Positions 37,401-48,910 of a stretch of DNA of 64,000 bases are shown one piece after another. The stretch comes from Paragonimus skrjabini miyazakii. Taxonomy: Eukaryota; Platyhelminthes; Trematoda; Plagiorchiida; Troglotrematidae. The DNA lies in the NCBI GenBank assembly GCA_014338405.1, contig JTDE01000425.1:45496-109495 (forward strand), read 5' to 3'. The notes under the pieces were generated by a model. The model was not told the DNA's origin. It ran no database searches and was given only the letters and a program-made list of their open reading frames with translations. The translations under genes were made by a program, and so were the position numbers. Position 1 is the first letter of the stretch; each line of letters begins with the position of its first letter.

Positions 37401-38280
37401 CTTACAAGTTAACCAAAGAATATGAGACAGAAGATAGCCAATTGCTTGCTTGTATTTCGAAGATAAGGCATGCCTGATGCGCTACTCTTGGCGCCTATTT
37501 TGCTGATCGTCATAACTGGCTGGAGAATATGAAACTGCTTTGTGCGTTCGGTTAAGTCTAGGTTGTGTTATACGGTTGCCATGTAAAATATCTCGTGTTG
37601 GCAAACCATGGGGCCGACTTGAAGGTGTGACACCATTATCACAGGTTTACCAAGTTCTGTTAGACCACAGCAAGTAAGTCAGTAAGGGTCTAGTTGCAGT
37701 TAAGCAGAACGCTACTAACCACAACATGTAAGGCGGCTGTTGCTTTTAAAATGACAGGTTGTTTGCATTCTATCGGTTTACACTAATGTTAGGCTATAAA
37801 TGTGAAAAAAGGGCTCAGGACCGTTTAGCTGAGAAACAGCAAGTTATCTATCTAAACATAACATTAACATTGGTTTCCCCTCAAGGCATTTATGTAATTC
37901 AAAGGGGGTCGATTGAGTACACCTTATCGACATACAGAATAGTCACATATAAAATAAAATTTGCGCAACTGTGGAAGTCATGCCAATTATGTGCACCATT
38001 TACCACAAATGCTGTCTTGTCTAAAGTAACTTCTTCCGTGAAAAGTGACTAGTTATGATGAACAAATGACAAACTCTGTCCTAAGTCAAATGTTCGAGGA
38101 AGGTCGTACTGAATTTCAGTCGCCATTTTAAATATGGTTCGAAGAATAAGGCCTAATACAAAGCCGACAGACGAGCAAGCTATCCATGAAGTCGTTTATC
38201 ACTGGTGAGTAGTCAGGGATTTTGTTAATTTCAAGTTGAACTATACACACATTTGGCTTCAGTTTTTGCATTCACATAAG
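34450..38280. other. non-coding stretch, no gene seen
   Basis: AT-rich DNA with a short AG run (36059-36071) and isolated open frames up to about 100 codons lacking motifs or splice signals. Confidence 0.5.
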
Positions 38281-38415
38281 CTTACCAGCTAGCCTGAGTT
38301 TTGCTCTTGTTAGGGCTAGTCAGTAGTATATATCCTTATCACGACCAAGATTAGAACTCCGGTCAGCCTTTCATGAAGCAACCATGTTGACTACCGCTCT
38401 ACTGGCCACACATTA
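38281..38415 (-). mobile_element. tRNA-derived SINE copy (reverse orientation)
   Basis: Read on the minus strand, AGAGCGGTAGTCAACATGG and GACCGGAGTTCTAATCTTGG match the head of the family seen at 20,071 and 53,171. They are followed by ACTACTGACTAGCCCTAACA, the body shared with 53,252. Confidence 0.6.
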
Positions 38416-39935
38416 GGCAAGATCTAATTATCATATATGGACGCTCAACCGATGGTAAGAACGAAACTCAAGTGTGATGCTCCATTAGGGAACAGACTAA
38501 CTAGAGTGTTTATCTGAATGTGAAGACTATAGTCAAATGTGAATGTTCGGCTTGAAATTTGTTTATGGTTAATTAACAGTCCTGTACCAAACAGAGAACA
38601 TTTCAATTAATAATCGAGTACGAAAGCGTTGTGCATTGCCTAAACACTTCAGCGTGAACCACAGCATGCAAAGATAGAAATGGCTGCAAAATACAGATGT
38701 TGTTTATATCGTGAATCTATTATCAGCAGGAAATTACGTCAACATTTGTAAAACCTGATTGATCTGTTTTCAGTCCTCTATTATAATTGAATACATCGGC
38801 ACTCAGTCTTTGTCTTTTAAAGAAGATGATCTTACATGCAAGAAAGAGGACACGGAAAAAGAATTCTAAAATTCACAATCTGAAGATTATGTATTCCCTT
38901 GTGTTCGAAGTTCTGAACAAACATTCGAAAGGATAATGAAACTGAGCATTCCACCCATACGGTAATCATCCTAATCTGCTTCTCGCACAACCTCATTCGC
39001 TCATAGAAAACCGTGATATACAGTTTAAGTGCGAGAGCAAGTATTTCAAATAATCGTGCGATAACTAATGCACTTAGATAGCCAATTGATTTTGATGATG
39101 CTCAAATCGATAGCATCTTTTTCGTGTATCAGGTCACATTCGGATCGATAAAGCGAGCGACCAGCCTGGTATGCATGTCCAACAAGACATGGTTATAGAA
39201 ACTGGTTACCCCATTGGTTCCTGAAATGAGATCGTTTACAGATTCTACGAACTGCAGTCAAGTAACGTTCGTTAGATGTTAACTTCGCCGCCGACATCCG
39301 CAGTGTTGAGCGTCAAATGACCTCTAAATATGGCGTCCCATTTTAATTAAGCAGCTCGTGTAGTCAGTCTTGAAAGATTCTATTTGTTTGAATGAGCCAC
39401 CTGGGCATACAACATTGTAATATGTACGTGAATAAGTTGAGACAACCTATTCCAGTTCTTCAGATTAATTATCACACTCTATGCAATCTACTATCATGAA
39501 AACTGTGGCGAGAAGCTAAAGCTGTAAATCTGAGCAGTGAACATGAACATTTTATGAGCAAAGTTCATACTGATGGCGACAGAGCGGAAAAGAGTTTCGG
39601 CTCGTCAGGTAAATTGATGAGTTTGATCTTCCATTCTGATTGTCTCTACCTGATGAAACCAACCAAAGGCGAGACTGGTTGTGAAATGACGGCTTGAGGT
39701 TAGGCATCGGGACTTGGCTATTTTCCACCCTTTTTTTTCAGCATGCCTTATATAAGTATATCACTATTACCGACTTCCTTACCTGTCCCAACATGGCAAT
39801 CTCCGACCTATGATTATCAACTACCATTACCATCTCAGGTACAGTGAATTGAAAGCAAAACCAGTGCTTAACGTTCCACAATCAGTATCGGATTGAAACA
39901 ATCACCGGCACTCGTTTCACCTGGTGAACACGAAG
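38416..39935. other. non-coding stretch, no gene seen
   Basis: No supported coding region. A foldable CAGGTA/TACCTG pair occurs around 39606-39655 without a recognised function. Confidence 0.45.
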
Positions 39936-40115
39936 TCCTCTACATCCACCGGCTGGGATGGACTTCCTGCGTTCTTATGTTACTTGTCAGGTCATTAATC
40001 TATCACAGACCTGTTTCTTCACTTGGTTTATGGTGAAAATCCAGAGGATCTGCTGGTTAAGATACTACGTTTGTTGACACATTTTCATAATTCACCAACA
40101 CGTTTGTGATGTTGC
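39936..40115 (+). pseudogene. Gypsy-like integrase relic
   Basis: Two frames joined by a shift read HRLGWTSCVLMLLVRSLI and then LHLVYGENPEDLLVKILRLL followed by PTRL and a stop. The pattern W-x-x-x-L-x-(L/M)-L-x-x-R followed by LVYG and PTR is typical of the C-terminal part of Gypsy-type integrases. The frameshift and stops show decay. The pol regions upstream and a flanking LTR were not recognised. Confidence 0.35.
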
Positions 40116-42594
40116 AATGGGTGAGCTAAATTCGGTCACCCGAGATTATAAAAGTCATCATCAGATGGTCCAGAAACTAATTGTTATAGCTCATCAGGTT
40201 TATTGTACTTACAAGTCTTGTCCACTAATCAGCTAGAGACAGACTCCTACGTTAATCTTAGTTTACACAGAAAGCCAAAACTAACGGAAATTGACCATGC
40301 TCTGTCGTGACCATCTTCATAATTTACCAGTGTTCTAGTCCATTGCTGACAAGTCCGTATGTAGCTTTCTGAGTCCACAGAGGTTGCTCCCGCTATTCAT
40401 TCTTACGATTTAGTTTATGGATGTTACAAATTAGCCCTACCACTTCTCAGAAGCACTCTGGTAAAGCATACACTGCACGATTTGGTCTAACTATCGACCA
40501 TTAGCGACGGTAGTCTCGTTTAGTGCCTACTGCCATCTCTTCTTCCTCTCATTTATGTTTCGTAGGTTTAACATCAAGTTAACTCAGTATCCATTCCCTT
40601 GCTGTAGTTCATGAACTCAATAATAAATCGATAACCTATTGTCTTGATTTACTTGCCCGTAACAAATCAATAGCTTACTACTTCTATTTTCACTCACTAC
40701 TGAAAATACTACTTGGTCAGCTGCTCAGCGTATGTATTAATAAATACGGTTGACCTTCCGTCTCTGAGTGTGTCGCCTGAGTGGTTACTGTCTAGTTACA
40801 TGCTAGATTCTTATGCTGGTTCACATTGAGTTGAAAGACAAAATGTATTAATCAGAAGTGCACACTGATAGAAGCGTGTGGTGTAGCTGTTTGAATATAA
40901 GTAGAGCAATGAGCAATAAACACAAACAGTATCTACTGCCTGCCATGCTAAAATGATGACAAAGTTGTTGTAACAGACACAGTACCACCTCTGTCATTAG
41001 AAGATTAGTGCACACATTTTCGGGCTACCTGAAATGAAAACATCAATAACCAAGTAACACTAAAATCATTAGAAGCCATTACCTTTTACAGAATCTTAAG
41101 CTTTACAGATGAGTTATATCGGTAAAGTCGAACTTATATAAGCTTGGTGTGAGTTCATCAACAGTAAGGTATCCAAAACAATGATGCTACTCTTGCCTAG
41201 GAAACTCCGGATTACAACGCTGAAAACCGTTGGTTATTCATGGAATCAAACGAATCTGAGTTCTGTTCAAGTGGTGCAATTTCTTAATGTGTCAGCGTAA
41301 CAGCTGTTTTCCAATTGATCCTGACACCGCTAAAGCACGCGTAAAGTAGGTGTTTTATATTGAGAAAATCAACAATAAGGTCAATCTCTCAGTTTAACGG
41401 AAGTTATGGATCATGTATACTGTTTAGACAATATATTAATGACTGATTTTGAAGCTTTGACAACAAAACGAACAGTCTAGTATGAATTGCCAATGATGAG
41501 AATTGGTAGCATATTTCCAACTTCAGGCCACAGTTGAACCAAAATGTCTTATTAACCGTAAATGGATCGCTTGATGAAACTACGACCCTACCATGCTAAA
41601 ATAGGGATTATTGTTCATGTGGTATTTTAACCTGTGGCTTTATGACTCACTGTTCAGATCAAAGCTGTGAAAGAGTTTGTGGGAAACAAACCATGCAGTG
41701 AAACTGCTTGATTGACAAAGTGGGGGAAATTCCAATTATAATTGTCACAGTATGATTTTACATTTTTGTCAGACAGTGGAGACAGGTGCCCGGTAAGCCC
41801 ACACAACTAGTGAGGTAGACGCACAAGCCGACCCGATGGTTAACACTGCTACTGCTTCATGATCACGTAGGTTGAATGAGCACATGAAGAATATGATGTG
41901 GCATTCCCACTGGTGGTTGACCGGAAGGCATGCAGGCATATGGGCAAGGTGGCATCAGGAATGAGATTAGGGACTGTTCTCAGCTTTCCAGACCGGAACG
42001 GAAAATAGTCAAAGGTTATTTGGGCGTTGTTGCCGTTGTGTTGTTATTTGGGTAAACATGTCAACAGACAGTGTACACACACATTCACGCACACAAGAAT
42101 GCAGAATCGGGGAAACACCCTTGTATAGGAAAACAAATACGACAAGCGATGCACATCCAAAGATACAAGACGAAGAAATTGGACGAAATATCAAAATACC
42201 AAATCCACGTTGTACCAACGGTTTGCCCAATGTTCTGTGTGAGTCACCGTTGACCTAAGTGAATAAGGTGTGTGTGTGTTTGTATGTGACAACAGTATGA
42301 GTCAAGGGAGCATGGATTTATAAATCATTCCTCCATTGTCGTTTACGTTAATTCACACTGATTGATCAACATACCGCAACATGTACAGTCGGATACCAAA
42401 GATGATGTGGACTGTTCAGTTGTGAATTCTAAAGATTTTAGAACGCATATGATTTAAGTCTGTTTGTGAATTGTGCAGATATGTGAAAAACAACACAAAT
42501 GATACTAAATCTGCCCTGTAGCGTAAGAAGCCCTGATCGCCTATTAAAGAACGAAACATTTTTCAGCTGAGTCTACGCTCGTTGAAGTGCTTAC
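40116..42594. other. non-coding, possibly retroelement-derived
   Basis: Around 40165-40290 a phrase similar to the YDGP region of Gypsy polyproteins may continue the integrase relic. Nothing else is recognisable. Confidence 0.3.
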
Positions 42595-42652
42595 CTGACT
42601 GCAGTTGCACGTTATATGTAGTTATCAGTGGCGTCAAAGGGACTCCCGGTTC
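42595..42652 (-). CDS. weak exon candidate, phase-compatible with the tincar-like gene
   Basis: The donor CTGCAGTCAG/GTAAGCAC closes 19 codons plus one base, reading EPGVPLTPLITTYNVQLQS. The spare base would complete the first codon of the 26467-27563 exon, giving Ser-Gly-Trp-Ile-Trp. The acceptor (GAAATAAG) is poor, the intron would be 15 kb, and no helix is encoded, so this is weak. Confidence 0.15.
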
Positions 42653-45600
42653 CTTATTTCATGAAATCTGGCGCACAGTAAGGGTCTAAGTTTGATTGCT
42701 AAAACAAAGGCTTGGTCGGTGTTCGGGTTGGCAATAATCAAAATTGTCTTGGATTTCAACGTCTAACCAGACTGAAATGTCTGTAGTCTTGATGGGCCGC
42801 ATGCAGGATGAAGCTCGTTACCAGCACCACACACAGTTTCATCTATCTGTGGATCCATATGAGTATTATCAAACTAGAGCTAACGTATTGACTACTTCTG
42901 CTTCACCTAGACATACTGTGACGCCTTATTGAAAGAACTCATTGCGCAAAACTGTCTTGATGACATTATACTATTAGGTCAGACAGAATTCGCATGCTAA
43001 ACACTGCTTCAAATGGAGACTACGGACAAGTGCACGGGTAGTTTTGAGTGACTGCAATGATGATGAAGAGCATCTAAACCGAAAAATATCTTTAATGAAG
43101 CAGGTAAAAACAACAGAAAGCTGGTGGCAGAATTCGAACTAAAGTGATCTGTCATACTTCTTGATTGCTGGAAACAAAACTCCATTTCGTCAGAGATTTG
43201 TCAGGAAACAGTTCCACTCCATCTAATGAAGATGACCAAATGCAAGAAAAATTCCATCACCAAAAATCATCCTTAATTAAACCAAATCTGCAAACATGTG
43301 TTTCAATTTAGTAGGAACAATGATGACTCAGTTGCATAAAGCGATCAGCTCAGTGAGAGGTATTTGTCGATAATTATTGCATATGGAAAGACGGTTGTTT
43401 GCTCTTGCTCATTCTTTATAAGGTTCTTCTTATCACTGTTCGAGTGCTGACTTTGAGTATCATCAGGCGGTTTTACTGCCCTCAGGTAGAACGATTCAAC
43501 CTCTGTTTCTTACAGCGATCCCAAGCTGCTGTACCTGATGCAAGTTCAGAAGTATAGGAACGATAAATAACTTTGGAGGAACACATACCTTTTAATTATA
43601 GTGGACTGAATGGTCATATGCTTTTTGAAGAAACCTAAGTGCAGTTGCTAATGCAAGCTGTTTTTATCGATAATACTTTCAGTGGTAACTAATCTTCCGG
43701 CAAGTCCGCTTGATTGTAAAATTGTGACACTCGAATTCATACAAAATAATTCGGGCATTAATTGGCGAAGGTTTGAGTTTGTCACCTAACTCATCTAGCT
43801 CTGTTCCGTGCAGTGGAACGGAAACCAATAGGGCGTACGTGACCTTCACATTAGATGTACCTCCCACGATAATTCTTCGCGTGACACTGCTGTCTTTTGT
43901 GAGCTCCACTCATTACCCGCATAGTCTGGGTGTGCTGACTAGTCTCTTTCGAAGAGAATGCAGATAGCTGAACTTCACCATACAGTCACAAGGTAGCTGC
44001 ATTCGGATATGCTTGCTGTACGCTTTGCTAGTAGTGACTCATGAGGCTTGGTCATGACTCAGCGGTGGTCGCCAACAGCCTACCCTACTGCTAGATTACC
44101 CAGCTCACTGCGCCGCCAGCAGTTACAGCAGTAGTAGCAGGTTTGGGTGCTTCCGGGCGGAATTATTGAAGATGCTTATCGACGCTGAATTGTAGGAGAG
44201 GATATGAGAATGGAGACCAGGCTAGCAAACAGCAACTCTCTCGTATTCGACTTGCTTGTAAAGAGAGCAGGAAGTATGCTACTTGACTGAGTAAGCACAT
44301 GGTCACTTGAAAGGCAATAGTGGCATGGGTACGGTCGATGTGATGACGTGCGCACCCAGTACATGGCTAATTTACCGTGAGAATTATAAGGGCTGTGTAG
44401 GGCTATTAAGTCACCATCGGTGTTTGCTGGTGGTTGAATAAGTATGGAACTTCAAATGAATAAAAAAACAACATGAAGTCAGCATGAAGAGCCAAAGTGT
44501 ACGATTAGTTGCAGTGCATAACTTATCACCAAAGTTAAGAATTGTATTCACCAGGCTTGGTTAAGTTTGTGTGCCTTTTAAATCTTACACTAGTAAACCT
44601 TGACTGTGTTTGAACTAGGAATAGACTGAGATACAGCTGCCGGATTCGACGAGCTAATACGTGTACAAACACATCTGTTGCCAGTTCATCAAAAAAATTT
44701 GATTATCATTATTCTGGAAAACCATTCCGGTTGTTTGCCATTTATGTCTATAGATTGTCCTTTCTCAAAAAGTCATCCGAAATGTTCCAGTTGAAATCAG
44801 GCGTGGCGTCTTGGGTGAAATTTAACTGCAGCATGCCAACTGTCGTCAGATGACTACATATAGAGTAGTAGGGGCCCAACGTATTAAAGTAGATGAACAT
44901 ATAAGGGTTTAACTGTCAAGAGGTGTTTGAATAGAGTGAATATTTGATTCTAACAGATCCCCAACCAAATTGCCGTGCGGCATGCGTGATGTGGTGTTAT
45001 GCGTATGTAATCTACACTCCTTAAGCTTACTAAACTTCCTTTAACGATCAAGGAGACGCATTCTTGTTAGTTGCATTGCCGGTTTGGATAAATGACGAAA
45101 CATACTGTTTCGTAATCCGTGGTATGTGCTAGTGCTTGTGTCAAACGCATTCGGAAGAGGTAGCACACATGGATTTTTTTTAGTGTGGCCCAACTGTGTT
45201 TAGTCACCATATAACAGGTATATCATATCATAAGAATATGCACACTTCATACAGTTTGTTTGTTCCTTGGAACTATATGGAACTAGTTGCTTACTGTTGC
45301 TTACTTATTACACCTAACCGCTGAGAGTCATGTTAGCTTTCGATTAATGATAATCATCATATTCACCGTAGTAACCACCTATTCACAATTGATTAAGATG
45401 GTCTCAACTACTTGATAGCTCATTTCGAATCTACCACTATTTTCACAACTTGTCCAACGACTTCAAACATCAGTGATCTTAATTAGGCTATCGAGCAGTT
45501 TGCTGTCGAACCCATTAAGTCATCCAACCAGAGGACGAACTAATGCAATGTATGACTTTCATTTAATGACCACTTTCTTGCAAGCATATATTAAAGGCCG

Positions 45601-47929
45601 TTTACGGCTGATGGGAAAGCTACATTAGTCTAGGGTCAAAGCATGACAATCAAAGCACTTTTGTAATTGTACAGTTCACTTACTAGGTCCTTGGGCCCAA
45701 GGCGGTTGTTAGTAAATTTCGAGATTAAAAAGTGGTTGTCAGTTTGTTGTTGTTTGCAATCCTCATGAACACTGTGTCTCACACTTATCTGATCACTTGA
45801 AAACTCGGAGATGATATTGAAGCAGCTCTGAAAGCATTCAGTTTTACTGTCTAACTGTTTGAGGGCTTTGTAGGTAATATCAAAGAAACTCCGTTTTACC
45901 TCGTTTATTTTCAATACCGTAAAGCCTTCCCAAAGACTATCGCGATAAGAGTATAAATCCACTTCGGCATGTGGTCTTCCGAAGAAAGGTTTATCAATTT
46001 GCACGAACGAGTGCCAAACAAGTTACGTTTCACTTATGCTAATCGTCTCTGTTGTAAGCGATACTCATAATACTGTTAATACTGAGACTTCGGGTGGTAA
46101 AGCAAAGTTTGCCGCTTAGAAACTCATTCAAGCTATCTTCACCTGATGCATACAATTAAGGCGGTGGAGCGTTTATTTTGGAACGAACAATACACTATAG
46201 TATATAAACGGCATATGATGCTCTAGTGGTTGAAAGCAGTACAGGATAGCAGTCTGTAGCCGATTGCATTCATTCACACAAACAGGAGGTGAATAACTTG
46301 CGAAAGTATACGTGGTTGTATTTAATACAAATTTTCAATCCTGACCGAAAATTGCTGACGAAAAGCCCATGAAGTAACATAACTCTTTTCTGATAAACTC
46401 GACTAGCACATCTTGATCAACTTCATCTCAGTATTCCTGTATGTATTGCTATAACAATACGATTGTGGATGACATTAACGGTATACTGATTGAACTGTGA
46501 TACCGGGAATACTTTTTGCTGGAAGCAAATCTCTACTACACGATGAGTAAGATAATGTTTTGGACTCAAATGTTTGGTTGTTTCCTGGAATGTTCGGATA
46601 ATAAACTGACAAAGGGACTGTTTTTGTTTGTGTGTGACCAAGTAGAACACCTCTTTTTGTTATCTCTCACTCAAGTCCCATGGTCAGACATATTTTTTGT
46701 CGAAGGGTTTGATGCTGTCACCCCAATTTTATTTTCAACATTATTTTCTAATGGTTGAAGTGGCTCATAGAAACATTTTGATAGACTGTTTCGTTTTGTT
46801 ATGAGCGTTCTGAGGTGCTACTGTCTGAGTCCCGTCTCATGGATATTAGGTAGATTTACCATCTAGGCTAGTAAACAATTTGTGCGCTCTAAATGGCATT
46901 CACAAGAGCGCTCAAAACTGAAGTATGAGGCAAAGAAAAAGAGTGATTAGAGAAAAATCAGTGATCATACTAACCCGGGTGATGCATTTGCATTATTTAT
47001 CCGATTCATATTAGGTTACCATATTTTACACTTACTGTTAGAGGTGTACTGTAGTAACTTGTATTCGTGATTCAACAACAAATATTTCTTTCTTGTTGTT
47101 GTAACAGAAGAGACAAATGTAATGAAATTCATTGAAGCAAGTAAATCTTCTATAACCTAACCTAACCTAAGCAATTTTAATTGCGCTTGCAATAATTGAC
47201 ATCACCATCACCTTCTCTATCAAAAACTACAAATTTCATCCACTTAGCTACTCAAGTTACGTGATTCGTCGTACACCGTAACTTGTTTTGACGATGAAAA
47301 TTTGCTAAGTAGATGGCGAATCCCAATTTAGCGTAACTGAAAATTCCAGACAAAATGCGAACCTCCCGAACTGGACTTTCAATCTTTATCAACATCAGTC
47401 TGGCTTTAGGACAGGTTTTCTCATTCCCCCGTATCAAGCGTCATAGTCTATCTTTGGTTTCCCTGAAATATTTGCTACGAGTATTACCCTTTGTAGCCTT
47501 TTCTAAGCGTTTGATCAGTTTTGGCATTTCATGACTAATGTATCCCAGGAGGCCAGTATTTGGCAAAGTCTAAATGCAGTAAGTTGGGGCGCATGTCCAC
47601 TTATATGGATGCATGCCTGATATCCCTGCCTGATGAATAAAACGATCACAACCTGTGCTAAGCAGAAAACACTTGAGTTGTAAGCTTTTACTCACGACCT
47701 ACTCGTGCAGTAAGATTCAACACTCGTAACAATCAGTACTGGTTCCAGTATTGGTGCGTTCATTTTTGAGCAGCGGTGACATAGTTTCACACACTGTGTA
47801 AATGTGCGGAGTGATAGAGAAGTACTGCGATCATGTGTACCGTTATCATACAGACAACGGCTTTCCTTCGACTTCTTCGATTACGTTAGGTTTGAACGTT
47901 TCATTATCAAACTACTGTGATTAGCAGTG
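42653..47929. other. non-coding stretch with unresolved open frames
   Basis: Open frames at 43679-43909 (minus), 43773-43967 (plus), 44176-44364 (minus) and 45636-46004 (minus, 122 codons) look partly protein-like but have no recognised domain, and their strand is ambiguous. A short CCTAA run lies at 47155-47170. Confidence 0.35.
47155..47170. repeat. short CCTAA tandem run
   Basis: AACCTAACCTAACCTAAG contains three CCTAA units. It may be a chance run or an interstitial telomere-like trace. Confidence 0.4.
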
Positions 47930-48255
47930 CTATTTTCTAGTTCCTTTTCTGGACCCTTTTGTGACAAGAGTGGTATTCGTATCAAATAACTCGTCTGCGG
48001 TGGTACCAATCAGCTTGATGATAGCCTCAAAGTCGTGGGTGAAAATGCTGGTCACATTTTGTGTTCTTATACCTATTCGTTTTAAAACTGTGTTGGGATT
48101 CGTTTTCAGACAGGCACTGGGATCCTTCGACGGTTTCGGGCCAGTTGGAACAGCATTAGCGACCCGAAATCGACTGAAGTCTAGCCCATCCTTGAAATTT
48201 TGATATAGCAAACGCAAACGCGTTTGGAATGGTGAATTTACCGGTTGTAATGAAA
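47930..48255 (-). CDS. small basic protein, exon 2 (terminal)
   Basis: The frame is open for 107 codons to TAG (47930-47932). It encodes a soluble basic product with LQPVNSPFQTRLRLLYQNFK near the start, NTVLKRIGIRTQNVTSIFTH in the middle and TLVTKGSRKGTRK at the end. The acceptor is ATTAAAATGATAG, with a poor pyrimidine tract. Two leading bases complete a Val codon with the G left by the exon at 48880-48910, giving a 118-residue protein. An ATG just upstream (48262) could instead start a single-exon product of 109 residues. The basic end would suit an RNA-binding or mitochondrial-ribosome protein, but that is speculation. Confidence 0.45.
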
Positions 48256-48879
48256 CTATCATTTTAATGGACACAAAACTTCACTTTATACACTGCTGCT
48301 CGCTATAAAAGTCTGCATAAGTTGTGCTTGAAACAGTTTTTCTTTCCCCACCCTAATCGCCGACTTTTAACGATGTTACTGAGTCCCAATCAAAATCATC
48401 CTGTAAGTCCTGGGAATTAGGAGTCGATCATCATACAACAGCTTGTAATTGCGTAAACAGTCATGTCTGAAAATGTTGCATATTTCCCGATTAACAGTTG
48501 GCACTTACTATTCTTGTTCGTTAATACAATGATAGAGTTTCCAATCACGTTACGCGCCTTTATTAGTGAAAATAGTATATGTCCCATGTGTATTTACCCC
48601 ACATTTATGATACTTTCAGTCCACTGAGACAACTGACTTGAAAAATATCGCTTCTGTTAAAATGTGCAATAGAAAGTAAGCAAACTGATTGTCTGAAACA
48701 TTAGTTCGACCGTTTTCGTTGAGAAAAACAAGAGGGGAGTTTTTACTACCCTTATATTTGAAGGTCCGGCCTATCATGAACACGTATACAGAGGTATTCA
48801 AGAGACGCGCTCGGTTTGCGGCATACATTAATACAACAATAATACTTCCCGTTGTTCGTATCCCGGAACACACACTTAC

Positions 48880-48910
48880 CACAGTGACTTATGGCAAACA
48901 ACTTCGGCAT
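48880..48910 (-). CDS. small basic protein, candidate exon 1 with start codon
   Basis: The ATG at 48908-48910 has a good context (AAACAATGCC) and encodes MPKLFAISHC before a strong donor, ACTGTG/GTAAGTGTG. The single leftover base matches the phase of the 47930-48255 exon across a 624-base intron. The N-terminus is hydrophobic/basic enough to be a targeting peptide, which is inference. Confidence 0.35.

Noticed and set aside
39640..39690. CTGATGAAACC...CGAGAC, hammerhead-like at first sight
   Set aside because: The GAAA half of the core is missing and the stems do not fit the hammerhead layout.
43679..43967. Overlapping protein-like frames on both strands (RRIIVGGTSNVKVTYALLVS on minus)
   Set aside because: Neither strand shows a convincing pair of splice sites, and the two frames cannot be told apart.
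44176..44364. 62-codon minus-strand frame starting with a true ATG in a GC-richer patch
   Set aside because: No transcript-like context and no similarity recognised; possibly repeat-derived.
45636..46004. 122-codon minus-strand open frame
   Set aside because: No family, start context or splice evidence; may be chance.
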